Part shown: piece by piece, positions 1-8,153 of the stretch | How positions within the stretch are numbered: the stretch's first letter is position 1 | Layout of the letters: the number at the start of each line of letters is the position of its first letter | Origin: Blautia sp. | GTDB taxonomy: Bacteria; Bacillota; Clostridia; Lachnospirales; Lachnospiraceae | DNA: 59,500 nt | Assembly (NCBI GenBank): GCA_017475035.1 | Contig: JAFVGK010000172.1 | Coordinates: forward strand, 1-59,500 | Reading direction: 5' to 3' | Translations under genes and position numbers: made by a program | Notes under the pieces: model-generated | What the model was told of the DNA's origin: nothing | The model's database searches: none | Seen by the model: the letters and a program-made list of their open reading frames with translations, nothing else

Positions 1-73
1 ATCTGGCATGCCAAAGTCGCAAAAGCAGCAAAAGTATCAATCACCCTTAGATTTTTGATTCTATTGAATTTTC

Positions 74-115
74 AAAGAGCACTGTCTGTAGACTACCACA
101 GCCAGTGCTCTTTTT
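74..115 (+). terminator. Intrinsic terminator of a gene left of the window
   Basis: The arms AGAGCACTG and CAGTGCTCT pair, with CTGT/ACAG extending the stem inward, and TTTTT follows the right arm. The T-run orientation says it ends a plus-strand transcript entering from outside the window. Confidence 0.75.
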
Positions 116-165
116 ATAGACGCTGATTATTTGCCGCTTACCTTGTTTCCTGACAAAAGTGCGTA

Positions 166-221
166 AGCCCCCGCGAACAGGATGTGAACAGATTCACATC
201 CCTTTCGCGGGGGCTGTTTTT
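166..221. terminator. Strong GC-rich terminator hairpin
   Basis: A 12-bp GC-rich stem (positions 166-177 with 204-215) carries a second stem, GGATGTGAA with TTCACATCC, at its top. GTTTTT follows on the plus strand. It lies just past the end of the minus-strand icd gene, so it may also stop icd transcription, although the minus-strand side lacks a clean U-run. Confidence 0.65.
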
Positions 222-261
222 GCACCGGAGTCACATCTGAAAGGTGACGCAACAGAGATAC

Positions 262-1458
262 TTACAGATTATCTCTTACCGCCAGGATGAAATCCCTGGT
301 ATTCAGTACCTGGACATCCTTTAATGATGTGATCAGGGCAAGATCCTTTGTCATTTTTCCGCTTTCGATGGTCCGGAGAGTCGCTTCTTCCAGCTTTGAG
401 GCAAACAGACACAGTGCCTGGTTCCCATCCAGCTCTCCGCGTTTTCTCAGCGCGCCAGTCCAGGCGAAGATCGTCGCCACAGAGTTCGTGGAGGTTTCTT
501 CTCCGGCCAGATGGCGGTAATAATGTCTCTGGACAGTGCCGTGGGCAGCTTCATACTCAAAGTAGCCATGCGGGGATACTAAGACAGAGGTCATCATGGC
601 CAATGATCCGAAAGCGGAGGAGATCATATCGCTCATGACATCTCCGTCGTAGTTTTTGCAGGCCCAGATCATGCCGCCCTTAGACTTCATCACGCGTGCG
701 ACGACATCGTCGATGAGACTGTAAAAATATGTGATGCCGGCAGTCTCAAACTTTTCTTTATAATCCTTTTCAAAAATACCGTCAAAGATTTCGCGGAATC
801 GTCCGTCGTAGGTCTTGGAAATCGTATCCTTCGCGCCGAACCAGAGATCCTGCTTTGTGTCCAGCGCATATGTAAAGCAGCTGTGGGCAAAGCTCTCGAT
901 CGAGGCATCCAGATTGTGAATGCCCTGGAGAATTCCCTCTTTATTAAAATGCTGGATGAGAAGCTTCTGCTCTTTGCCGTCCGCGCCTTCAAACACCAGG
1001 TAGGCGTCTCCTGCCCCGGAAACCTTCAGCTCGACATTTTTATAAACATCGCCGTAGGCATGACGGGCAATAGTGATGGGCTTTGTCCAGGAAGGAACAA
1101 CCGGAGAAATTCCATTTACCAGGATCGGGGCGCGAAAAACGGTGCCGTCCAGAATCGAGCGGATCGTTCCGTTCGGGCTTTTGTACATCTGCTTCAGATC
1201 ATATTCCTTGACACGGGCAGCGTTCGGGGTAATTGTTGCGCACTTGACAGCCACTTTATATTTTTTATTGGCTTCTGCCGCGTCAATCGTCACCTGGTCA
1301 TTGGTTTCATCCCTGTGCTTTATACCCAGATCATAATACTCGGTATTCAGCTCGATAAAAGGAGAAAGAAGCTCATCCTTTACCATCTGCCAGATAATGC
1401 GGGCCATCTCGTCCCCATCCATTTCAACGAGGGGAGTATTCATTCTGATCTTTTCCAT
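262..1458 (-). CDS. icd: NADP-dependent isocitrate dehydrogenase, eukaryote-like subfamily
   Basis: Cytosolic enzyme that oxidatively decarboxylates isocitrate to 2-oxoglutarate. The 398-residue product carries the substrate-binding SPNGTIR (94-100), the metal-site IDDVVAR and YDGDVMSD (249-277), and AHGTVQRHY (305-313), whose Arg/His are typical of NADP enzymes. The SPNGTIR signature and length place it in the homodimeric eukaryote-like subfamily rather than the E. coli type. The start is preceded by AAGAGGAGAA. It lies about 240 bp downstream of the Re-citrate synthase gene on the same strand, so the pair probably provides 2-oxoglutarate for glutamate. No aconitase gene is in view. A 60-nt structured leader shared with gdhA sits 42-101 nt before the start codon. 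Confidence 0.95.
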   Translation of the reverse strand: MEKIRMNTPLVEMDGDEMARIIWQMVKDELLSPFIELNTEYYDLGIKHRDETNDQVTIDAAEANKKYKVAVKCATITPNAARVKEYDLKQMYKSPNGTIRSILDGTVFRAPILVNGISPVVPSWTKPITIARHAYGDVYKNVELKVSGAGDAYLVFEGADGKEQKLLIQHFNKEGILQGIHNLDASIESFAHSCFTYALDTKQDLWFGAKDTISKTYDGRFREIFDGIFEKDYKEKFETAGITYFYSLIDDVVARVMKSKGGMIWACKNYDGDVMSDMISSAFGSLAMMTSVLVSPHGYFEYEAAHGTVQRHYYRHLAGEETSTNSVATIFAWTGALRKRGELDGNQALCLFASKLEEATLRTIESGKMTKDLALITSLKDVQVLNTRDFILAVRDNL

Positions 1459-1499
1459 AATTATTCTCCTCTTACAATGCTAATTGTAAACCGACATAC

Positions 1500-1559
1500 C
1501 GTCCGGAAGACTATTTTGCTGCCTATCGCGCTTCGCGCTCCAGGACAAAATATGTCTCC
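1500..1559 (-). promoter_or_regulatory. Structured leader element, icd copy
   Basis: Sixty nucleotides nearly identical to 31155-31213 upstream of gdhA, in the same orientation and at the same distance from the start codon. Read on the minus strand it folds as GACATATTTTG pairing with CAAAATAGTC (one bulge), enclosing CCT/AGG and a GCGC-GAA-GCGC hairpin. GACATA can also pair with a TATGTC further downstream, and GTCC with GGAC, so alternative folds exist. A shared regulatory RNA or operator is my inference. Confidence 0.6.
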
Positions 1560-1578
1560 CTTTATCCTTACCATTTGC

Positions 1579-1660
1579 TTGCATCGACAAAAGACTGATT
1601 CCGCAAATCACTTCGCAGCGGAGCCGTTCTCACGATTCTGCAGCCGCCCGAAATCTGCTC
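1579..1660 (+). repeat. Intergenic repeat family C, copy 1
   Basis: The segment from TTGCATCGACAAAAG to the GCGGAGC at 1619-1625 recurs inverted at 5014-5059 and 31611-31687. Similarity to the third copy continues through CTGCAGCCGCCCG. It is non-coding and lies between the citrate synthase and icd genes. Confidence 0.6.
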
Positions 1661-1700
1661 GCTTTTGCGGGATCTTTTGTCTTCTGAATCTTTATTATTC

Positions 1701-3089
1701 TTATAAACGAATGCCTAATTCCGCGCATACCTCATGAATCTTTGCTTCCAGCTCGAAATCGGTCATAACGGTGACACGACCTTCGTCATACTGCTGATCG
1801 ACCCAATCCTTTACTTTTGTGATCAGATCATGGTTCTTATCAAACTGCTTTGGACCGGTGAGCCGGTAATGGGTATTGATCCAGTGAGCGATGCCGGCGG
1901 CGCCTGACGTATTGGAAACGGCAACGACAGCCGGGCGATCCAGAAACTTTTCTGTATCAAAGATATTATAGATCTCCTCATTCTTCAGGAGGCCATCCGC
2001 ATGGATGCCTGCCCGGGTGACATTGAAGTTCTTTCCGACGAACGGAGTGCGGGGCGGGATCTGATAACCGATCTCTTTCTCATAGTATTCCGCCAGCTCA
2101 GTAATGACATGGGTATCCATGCCGCCGAGGTTTCCGCGGAGCTGGGCGTATTCAAAGACCATAGCCTCCAACGGGGTATTGCCCGTGCGTTCTCCAATGC
2201 CGAACAGGGAGGTATTGACTCCGCAGGCACCGTAGAGCCAGGCTGTCGTCGAATTGGAAACAGCCTTATAAAAATCGTTGTGGCCATGCCATTCTATCAT
2301 CTCCGAAGGTACTCCCGCATGGGTCATAATACCGTAGATGATCCCGGGAACGGAACGCGGGATCACGGCGCCGGGATAGTTGACCCCATAGCCCATGGTA
2401 TCGCAGCAGCGCACCTTGACCGGAATTCCGTACTGCTGACGGAGCTTCATCAGCTCCAGGCAGAATGGGATGACATAACCGTAGATGTCCGCGCGGGTGA
2501 TATCCTCAAGATGGCAGCGTACCGCGACGCCGATATCCAGGCATTCCTTGACGATATTCAGATAATGGTTCATGGCCTGCGAACGGGTCATCTTCATCTT
2601 ATAGAAAATGTGATAATCAGAGCAGCTGACAAGAATGCCGGTCTCAGACATGCCCATATCACGGACCAGCTCAAAATCCTTCTTGGTTGCGCGGATCCAG
2701 CTGGTGACCTCTGGGAAGCGATACCCTCTCTCCATACATTTTTCGACAGCGTCTCTGTCTTTTTTACTGTATAAGAAAAACTCCGAGGCACGGATCTTCC
2801 CCTCAGGTCCCCCAAGCCGATGCAGGTAATCAAAGATGGTTACGATCTGGTCTGTGGTGTAAGGCGCTCTGGACTGCTGGCCGTCCCGGAAGGTAGTATC
2901 TGTGATCCAGATTTCATCCGGCATGTGGTGCGGCACAATACGGTCGTTGAAGGCTATTTTCGGGACCTCACTATAAGGGAATAGGTTGCGAAAGACATTT
3001 GGAGTCTGCACGTCAACCAGAGGATACATATGCTCCTCCAACTGCAGCAGATTAGTCTGTCGGTTCATCTGCACTCGTCTGTTTTCCAT
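1701..3089 (-). CDS. Re-citrate synthase (DRE-TIM metallolyase family)
   Basis: Predicted to condense acetyl-CoA and oxaloacetate to citrate with Re stereospecificity. The 462-residue product is related to isopropylmalate and homocitrate synthases: DTTFRDGQQ (64-72) is the metal/catalytic motif and HGH (268-270) supplies metal ligands. The sequence, with its long N-terminal extension and SRAPYTTDQ segment, resembles the clostridial Re-citrate synthase first shown in Clostridium kluyveri, as I recall it. Genomes often label such proteins 2-isopropylmalate synthase, but no leucine genes are nearby and icd lies directly downstream, which favours citrate synthesis for glutamate. Homocitrate synthase is the main alternative. 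AAGGAGG precedes the start. Confidence 0.85.
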   Translation of the reverse strand: MENRRVQMNRQTNLLQLEEHMYPLVDVQTPNVFRNLFPYSEVPKIAFNDRIVPHHMPDEIWITDTTFRDGQQSRAPYTTDQIVTIFDYLHRLGGPEGKIRASEFFLYSKKDRDAVEKCMERGYRFPEVTSWIRATKKDFELVRDMGMSETGILVSCSDYHIFYKMKMTRSQAMNHYLNIVKECLDIGVAVRCHLEDITRADIYGYVIPFCLELMKLRQQYGIPVKVRCCDTMGYGVNYPGAVIPRSVPGIIYGIMTHAGVPSEMIEWHGHNDFYKAVSNSTTAWLYGACGVNTSLFGIGERTGNTPLEAMVFEYAQLRGNLGGMDTHVITELAEYYEKEIGYQIPPRTPFVGKNFNVTRAGIHADGLLKNEEIYNIFDTEKFLDRPAVVAVSNTSGAAGIAHWINTHYRLTGPKQFDKNHDLITKVKDWVDQQYDEGRVTVMTDFELEAKIHEVCAELGIRL

Positions 3090-3124
3090 GTAAGTTAATC
3101 CTCCTTAATCCATCCTTTTCTCCT

Positions 3125-3153
3125 GGAATCCGACTATCCAAGGATCGGATTCC
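3125..3153 (-). other. Leader hairpin before the citrate synthase gene
   Basis: GGAATCCGA and TCGGATTCC pair around an 11-nt loop in the 5' untranslated region of the citrate synthase transcript, between the promoter and the ribosome-binding site. No known riboswitch is recognised. Confidence 0.45.
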
Positions 3154-3182
3154 GGATGGTTTTTTCTCTGGACGCTTGCCAT

Positions 3183-3211
3183 ATTTTACTCAATTAAAGT
3201 GGATTCGTCAA
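3183..3211 (-). promoter_or_regulatory. Sigma-A type promoter of the Re-citrate synthase gene
   Basis: Read on the minus strand, TTGACG (3211-3206), a 17-bp spacer and TAAAAT (3188-3183). It gives a leader of roughly 85 nt. Confidence 0.7.
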
Positions 3212-3223
3212 GATAGGTTATAA

Positions 3224-3318
3224 TATGCGCACGAATTTACTGTAGAGAGATTCCGCTTACGCAGCGTTAATCCGGCGTCGTAAACGAGCCAAAATGCAGG
3301 CATTTTGTTCATTTACGA
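3224..3318 (+). repeat. Intergenic repeat family A, copy 1
   Basis: The unit starts TATGCGCACGAAT and ends in a hairpin built on AAAATGC-AG-GCATTTT flanked by GTAAACG and a CATTTAC-like arm. Related copies lie at 14748-14834, 31696-31778 (inverted) and 37573-37666. The rest of the 333-bp gap 3090-3422 holds the citrate synthase promoter and leader; I see no gene in it. Confidence 0.65.
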
Positions 3319-3422
3319 TAAAATTATTGTAAAACAAGAGAGAATTACAGAACAAAATGGTAGATAAGCTATAGTACGGCTGCTTTTTCCAATAAAATTA
3401 AAGAAAGGTTAGGTACCAGTCA

Positions 3423-4706
3423 ATGTATGTTTTTCTGGCAATTTCCAGCGCGCTTTTTGCGGGCCTGATGCTTACCAGAGTATTTCGCCTCTTAAAGCTC
3501 AATTTTCCTGATGTCACTGCTTTTCTGATCGCGGGTCTGCTGATCGGACCGTATGGGCTGGGGAGGATCGGCGTGCAGGGGATTGGCTTTATTTCCCTTT
3601 CCCATGTAGAGGCCGTCGGAATCGTAAATACGACAGCCCTTGGTTTCATAGCCTTCGCCATCGGGAGCGAGTTTCGGTTGACGGAGCTGAAGCATACCGG
3701 TAAAGCCGCTACGGTAATCGGTATCGTTCAGGCTGTCATGGCATCTTTGCTTGTAGATATCGCTTTGGCCTGTGTACATTTTGCCTTAGGCGAGGAAGTT
3801 TTTCCGCTTTCCGCAGCGATCGTTCTGGGCGCCATTGCTTCTGCGACAGCCCCTGCCGCAACCTTGATGGTTGTCCGGCAGTATAAGGCGGACGGCCCCC
3901 TTACCAGACTCCTTTTGCCGATCGTAGCATTGGATGACGCAGTCGGACTTGTGGTCTTTTCCGTTTCCTTCGGTATCGCAAGAGCGATGCAGGGCGGCAA
4001 TCTCGACGCTGTTTCCATTATCGTAAATCCCTGCCTGGAGATCATTTTCTCCCTGTTGCTGGGAAGCCTGCTCGGTGTATTGCTTTCCGAACTGGAAAAA
4101 CTGTTCCACTCAAACTCAAACCGCCTTTCTTTGACGATTTCCTTTGTGCTTCTGACCATAGCTCTGTCCTATCTGGAGATCCCGGTCGGTCCGGCAGCCA
4201 TTTCCTTCTCGTCTCTGCTGGTCTGCATGATGCTGGGCACTGTGTTCTGCAATTTAAGCGAATTCTCCCCGGACATTATGAACAGGGCGGAGAAGTGGAC
4301 GGCTCCCTTAAACGCAACCTTCTTTGTCTTAAGCGGCGCGGAACTGGAATTAAGCGTGTTTTCCAACATGCAGTATGTGTTGATCGGCGTGATTTATATT
4401 CTGGTGCGTTCCGCAGGGAAATATCTGGGCGCCAGGGCTAGCTCTTCCGCGATGGGATGCGATGAGAAGGTTCGAAAATACCTCGGAATTACGCTGCTTC
4501 CTCAGGCCGGCGTTGCCCTCGGCATGTGCAATCAGGCCATGGCTCTCGGAGATTTTGAAGGCACGATTATCCGGAACGTAACTTTATTCGGCGTTTTCGT
4601 CTATGAACTGATCGGTCCGCTGCTGACAAGGAATGCCTTAATGAAGGCCGGAGAAATCGCGCCGATTCCGGAACAGAAGAAGAACAGAGAAAGATTCCGT
4701 CAATAA
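3423..4706 (+). CDS. Cation:proton antiporter (CPA2, KefB/NapA-like)
   Basis: Integral membrane protein of 427 residues, predicted to exchange Na+ or K+ for protons across the cytoplasmic membrane. It has about twelve hydrophobic segments. The pattern ASATAPAATLMVVRQY with the later LDDAVGLVVFS matches the ion-binding core of the Na+/H+ exchanger fold, where conserved acidic residues bind the ion. No C-terminal TrkA-N domain is present, so it is the short form. The start follows AGAAAGG. It stands alone between two minus-strand genes and ends at a strong terminator. The transported ion cannot be told from sequence. Confidence 0.88.
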   Translation: MYVFLAISSALFAGLMLTRVFRLLKLNFPDVTAFLIAGLLIGPYGLGRIGVQGIGFISLSHVEAVGIVNTTALGFIAFAIGSEFRLTELKHTGKAATVIGIVQAVMASLLVDIALACVHFALGEEVFPLSAAIVLGAIASATAPAATLMVVRQYKADGPLTRLLLPIVALDDAVGLVVFSVSFGIARAMQGGNLDAVSIIVNPCLEIIFSLLLGSLLGVLLSELEKLFHSNSNRLSLTISFVLLTIALSYLEIPVGPAAISFSSLLVCMMLGTVFCNLSEFSPDIMNRAEKWTAPLNATFFVLSGAELELSVFSNMQYVLIGVIYILVRSAGKYLGARASSSAMGCDEKVRKYLGITLLPQAGVALGMCNQAMALGDFEGTIIRNVTLFGVFVYELIGPLLTRNALMKAGEIAPIPEQKKNRERFRQ

Positions 4707-4789
4707 ACAGAGCCTCAATCTTATGCAAAAATGTGCGGGTTCCTTTTTGCGTGATATTTTGTCGTCTGAATTAATCTATAGTTCTGCGA

Positions 4790-4831
4790 AAAAAAGGAGA
4801 AGAACCTTATTGGGTTCTTCTCCTTTTTTTT
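4790..4831. terminator. Bidirectional terminator between the antiporter gene and proA
   Basis: Perfect 11-bp stem GGAGAAGAACC (4796-4806) with GGTTCTTCTCC (4813-4823), flanked by an A-tract on the left and eight T on the right, so it can end transcription from both sides. Confidence 0.9.
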
Positions 4832-5120
4832 CGCAGGGGCGGCGCAATGTCATATTTCGCCTGCCGGCAACCATTGCCCCGCCGAAGGGCAGAGGCTGTA
4901 CAGACCTCCCTCTGCCCTGTTCCGATGCCTTATCTGCAGAGTCGGTCGGAAAAAGCTGCCGTCCGGTGGGCACCGCTTAGAAATGACCGAACCAGGGGCG
5001 GGACCCACAAGCAGCTCCGCTTCGAAGTGATCAGTAGAATCAGGCTTTTGTCGATGCAAACATATTCTGTGTTGTTGTCTGTTGCAAATGAAGAGCCTTT
5101 CAAAGAAATATTCTGTTTAT
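4832..5120. other. Convergent intergenic stretch with palindromes and repeat C copy 2
   Basis: No gene is supported here. The stretch holds a hairpin with arms GGGCAGAG and CTCTGCCC (about 4886-4918), a small CGGTGGGCACCG palindrome and, at 5014-5059, an inverted copy of repeat family C. Confidence 0.5.
5014..5059 (-). repeat. Intergenic repeat family C, copy 2
   Basis: The reverse complement reads TTGCATCGACAAAAGCCTGA and continues to GAAGCGGAGC. It matches 1579-1625 with few differences. It lies 3' of proA. Confidence 0.6.
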
Positions 5121-6356
5121 TTACGCCAGATCCACAAAATGAAACGCTTTTTTCCCGGAGGCATAATCCCCGACGATCTGGCCGTTACCCTTAAGCCGAT
5201 ATTTATAGGTTACCAGCCCATCCAGGCCAACCGGGCCACGCGGCGGGAGTTTGCCGGTGCTGATGCCGACCTCGGCCCCAAAACCATAGCGGAATCCATC
5301 CGCAAAGCGCGTGGACGCGTTCCAATATACACCGGCGCTGTCCACTAAAGTCTGAAACCGCTCTGCCGCAGCCTCATCTTCTGTAATGATACAATCGGTG
5401 TGATGAGAACCATAGCGGTTGATGTGGGCGATGGCTTCATCTTCGTCATTCACAATCTTCGTGGTCATTTTATAATCCAGATATTCCCGGAAGTCCTCCT
5501 CGGACTGCGCCGGGATATAATCCACATGCTGCCCGGAAGCATGCTTCAGACGCTCCAGCACGACATCGGCGATATCCTTATGAAGCAGCAGGGTTTCAGC
5601 CGCGTTGCATGCGGAGACATACTGAGTCTTGGCATCAATGATTAAAGGAATTGCCATATCAGGATCCGCATTTTTATCTACATAGATATGGCAGAGGCCG
5701 GAAGCATGACCCATGACCGGGATATCCGAATGTTCCATGATGTGTCTTACAAAAGCGTTGGAGCCTCTCGGAATCAGAAGATCAACGGAATCCGAACAGC
5801 CAAGCAGCTCCTCGATGGCAGCCCTGTCCTCAATCAGAGAAGCAAAATGCTCCGGGAGACCCGCCCGGACCCCCGCCTCATAGATGACGGAAAACAAAGT
5901 ACGGTTTGTCTCCTTTGCCTCGCTGCCGCCCTTTAAAATTGCTCCATTACCGCTCTTGACGCAAAGCGAAGAAATCTGCACCAACGCATCGGGACGGGAT
6001 TCAAAAATCACGCCGATCACTCCGATCGGGCAGCTGACCTTGGTCAGAATCAGCCCCTCATCCAGCTCTCTCTTAAAAAGAATCTTCCCTGCAGGATCCG
6101 GCAAAGAAATCAGGCCGGAGATACCCTCTGTCACATCGCGCAGCTTGTGATCATCAAAGGAAAGCCGTCCAAGGATGGGAGCGGGAAGCATTGCTCCGGC
6201 AGAAAGATCTCTGGCATTTGCCGCAAAAATATCTTCTTTATGATCCTTCAGCGCATCCGCAATAGCCTTCAGCGCACGGTTACGTAATTCCAACGGTGTC
6301 GCTCCAAGCGCAAAGCTTGCTTCCTTCACCTGCCTGGCCATTTCTTGAACATTCAT
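5121..6356 (-). CDS. proA: Gamma-glutamyl phosphate reductase (glutamate-5-semialdehyde dehydrogenase)
   Basis: Cytosolic NADPH-dependent enzyme that reduces gamma-glutamyl phosphate to glutamate-5-semialdehyde, the second step of proline synthesis. The 411-residue product has the aldehyde dehydrogenase fold; Cys250 in SACNAAETLLLH is the catalytic thiol, and GVIFESRPDALVQ (about 115-127) is the family signature. Length is normal. The partner kinase gene proB, usually adjacent, is not next to it, so proline synthesis genes are split in this genome. The start follows GAAAGGATCACGTT. It shares a terminator region with the convergent antiporter gene. Confidence 0.95.
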   Translation of the reverse strand: MNVQEMARQVKEASFALGATPLELRNRALKAIADALKDHKEDIFAANARDLSAGAMLPAPILGRLSFDDHKLRDVTEGISGLISLPDPAGKILFKRELDEGLILTKVSCPIGVIGVIFESRPDALVQISSLCVKSGNGAILKGGSEAKETNRTLFSVIYEAGVRAGLPEHFASLIEDRAAIEELLGCSDSVDLLIPRGSNAFVRHIMEHSDIPVMGHASGLCHIYVDKNADPDMAIPLIIDAKTQYVSACNAAETLLLHKDIADVVLERLKHASGQHVDYIPAQSEEDFREYLDYKMTTKIVNDEDEAIAHINRYGSHHTDCIITEDEAAAERFQTLVDSAGVYWNASTRFADGFRYGFGAEVGISTGKLPPRGPVGLDGLVTYKYRLKGNGQIVGDYASGKKAFHFVDLA

Positions 6357-6450
6357 AACGTGATCCTTTCTGTGGTAGGATAATACAGGTACATTTCATT
6401 TTTCATTTTGTTTGCATTTTTTTCTATACAAAATACCAACTTTCGACAAA

Positions 6451-6690
6451 CAGCTCGGCACATAAACTCCCTGAAAGGCGGACAGATTGATGTCACAATG
6501 AGCGATGCATTTGAAAAATAATTGTCGAGACTGAAACCGATGGGAGACTTGAGGTCTGAGGTGGCTCCGGCTCTTCCGGAGACACCTCAGAACTTTAGTC
6601 TCCCACGGGAGATGGCTCGGCTGTTATTTTTCGTCTGAGCGAATGTGACATCAATCCGGGAGCCTGTGCAAGCCCTGAAGCCGAGCGTCA
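6451..6690 (+). repeat. Structured intergenic repeat family E, copy 1 (~240 nt)
   Basis: Nested palindrome: CAGCTCGGC near the left end can pair with GCCGAGCG at the right; GATTGATGTCACA (6485-6497) pairs perfectly with TGTGACATCAATC (6644-6656); GGGAGACT (6542-6549) with AGTCTCCC (6597-6604); and a 16-bp inner stem (6555-6570 with 6576-6591) caps it. A second copy lies at 14868-15102 with paired base changes. It has no coding potential. It may be a MITE-like element or a structured RNA. The rest of the gap 6357-6922 holds the proA upstream region and the phosphodiesterase promoter and leader. Confidence 0.75.
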
Positions 6691-6757
6691 AGTCATCACA
6701 CGTAAATCTGACAGTTAACTTAGGTTACCACAAATTACTCCTTTTCTCAACGAAAAG

Positions 6758-6786
6758 TTGAATTGTAAGCTTCTTTCCTGTATACT
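6758..6786 (+). promoter_or_regulatory. Promoter of the phosphodiesterase gene
   Basis: TTGAAT (6758-6763), a 17-bp spacer and TATACT (6781-6786). Because the -35 box coincides with a possible in-frame TTG, it rules out that upstream start for the following gene. Confidence 0.75.
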
Positions 6787-6922
6787 GGGAACAAATTCTC
6801 TTTTTCTACCCCCTCAGATTCCCGGGCAATGGTCTTATAAAAGTATTTTAACCATACTTGGTTCAGCAGATGCAAATATTTATGCGAACATTTATATATA
6901 TAATAGAAGGAGGAACCAAAGC

Positions 6923-8143
6923 ATGTACGAGAAAAGAGGAAAAGACGGCCTGACCCGTCTTTTATTATTTTTGTTGGGACTGCTGGCAGGTCTGGCAGTC
7001 TGCGCCTGGGCCGTTACCACAATCTCTTCCCTGCAGATGAAAAAGATGGGATATGTGCCCCTCACCCCCGTGATGAAAGCCGCCGGCTACGAAAAAGGAG
7101 ATTCTCAAGGCGATGCCTTCTGCTACTTACGGGATAATCCCCGGATAGAATTGCGCTTAAGCCCGGATTACAGCAGCCTTACAAAAAATGGCTATTCCTA
7201 TGACGCAAGAGGCAGATTTTCCAGCAGCCTTCACACACTGTATGCAGAAAAAGCATATATAGAGGATGTTCTGGACGTACAGCTGGAAAAAACTTCCGTT
7301 ATTAAAACAGGAAAAACAGAACTGCCCTGGTTCATCGGAAAATATACTGCCGTTCCCACGATGACAAAGCTGGAAGAGTGGGGATGGGAAGGAGCCCCCT
7401 TGATTGCCCATGCCGGTGGAGGAATTGTATACCGGAATGAGTCCGGTCAAAGGGAAATCCTGACGTACACAAACTCCCTGGAAGCAATACAGTCCAACTA
7501 TGAAAAAGGCTTCCGGGTATTCGAAATCGATTTCAATCTGACAACGGACGGATATCTGGTTGCCGCACACAACTGGAATAACCAGTATGGAGAACAGAAA
7601 TCCCTGGCGGATTTCACAAAAAACGGGATCCGGGAAGACCTTACATCCATGACCCTGGATGATGTGATGGAACAGCTGCATGTCAATCAGGATATGATCC
7701 TTGTGCTTGATATTAAAAGCTATCAGTGGAGTGAAGAAGAAATCCTTGACCGCTATCAGACCATACATGACACGGCTCTCATTCACGGAGGCCAGTCCAC
7801 CCTTGACCGCATAGTCCCCCAGATTTATCAGAGAAGCGAATACGATCTGATCAAACAGGTTTATTCCTGGAAAAATATCATCTATACCTTATACAGGGAC
7901 AAGGATATTCCGGAGGAGGATGTCCTTGCTTTTGCCCGGGACAAGGAAGATCTTCCCATCATCACCCTTCCGAAATCAAGAGTGAATGCCGCTTTCTCAC
8001 AAGCCCTGCATGCCATAGGAAAAAAAGTCTGCGTCTACACGATCAATGACCTGGATCACCTGCCTGAATGGCTGAACCAGGGTGTAGACTGGTTCTGCAC
8101 GGATACCATGACACCCGATGGCTGGCGAAGTCTGTATGCCTGA
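6923..8143 (+). CDS. Membrane-anchored glycerophosphodiester phosphodiesterase family protein
   Basis: Predicted to hydrolyse glycerophosphodiesters to glycerol-3-phosphate and an alcohol at the outer face of the membrane. The 406-residue product has one N-terminal transmembrane helix (about residues 11-33) followed by a TIM-barrel domain: LIAHAGGG (near 160) holds the first catalytic His, FEIDF (near 199) the metal-binding Glu and Asp, and AAHN the second His. TDTMTPDGW closes the domain. The ATG at 6923 is chosen because AGAAGGAGG lies just upstream and a promoter lies at 6758-6786. It is monocistronic. It could act on wall teichoic acid or lipid-derived diesters; the substrate is unknown. 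Confidence 0.85.
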   Translation: MYEKRGKDGLTRLLLFLLGLLAGLAVCAWAVTTISSLQMKKMGYVPLTPVMKAAGYEKGDSQGDAFCYLRDNPRIELRLSPDYSSLTKNGYSYDARGRFSSSLHTLYAEKAYIEDVLDVQLEKTSVIKTGKTELPWFIGKYTAVPTMTKLEEWGWEGAPLIAHAGGGIVYRNESGQREILTYTNSLEAIQSNYEKGFRVFEIDFNLTTDGYLVAAHNWNNQYGEQKSLADFTKNGIREDLTSMTLDDVMEQLHVNQDMILVLDIKSYQWSEEEILDRYQTIHDTALIHGGQSTLDRIVPQIYQRSEYDLIKQVYSWKNIIYTLYRDKDIPEEDVLAFARDKEDLPIITLPKSRVNAAFSQALHAIGKKVCVYTINDLDHLPEWLNQGVDWFCTDTMTPDGWRSLYA

Positions 8144-8153
8144 TCATTTATGG

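Noticed and set aside
883-1737. Plus-strand frame of 284 codons across icd and the following gap
   Set aside because: It is antisense to icd and runs through the repeat-rich spacer; no domain or ribosome-binding site.
1701-3089. Annotation as 2-isopropylmalate synthase
   Set aside because: The core motifs are shared, but the C-terminal regulatory domain is absent, no leu genes are near and icd adjoins it, so Re-citrate synthase fits better.
6357-6480. Possible riboswitch or T-box before proA
   Set aside because: No T-box core (GGUGG box) or known aptamer consensus is visible in the AT-rich leader.
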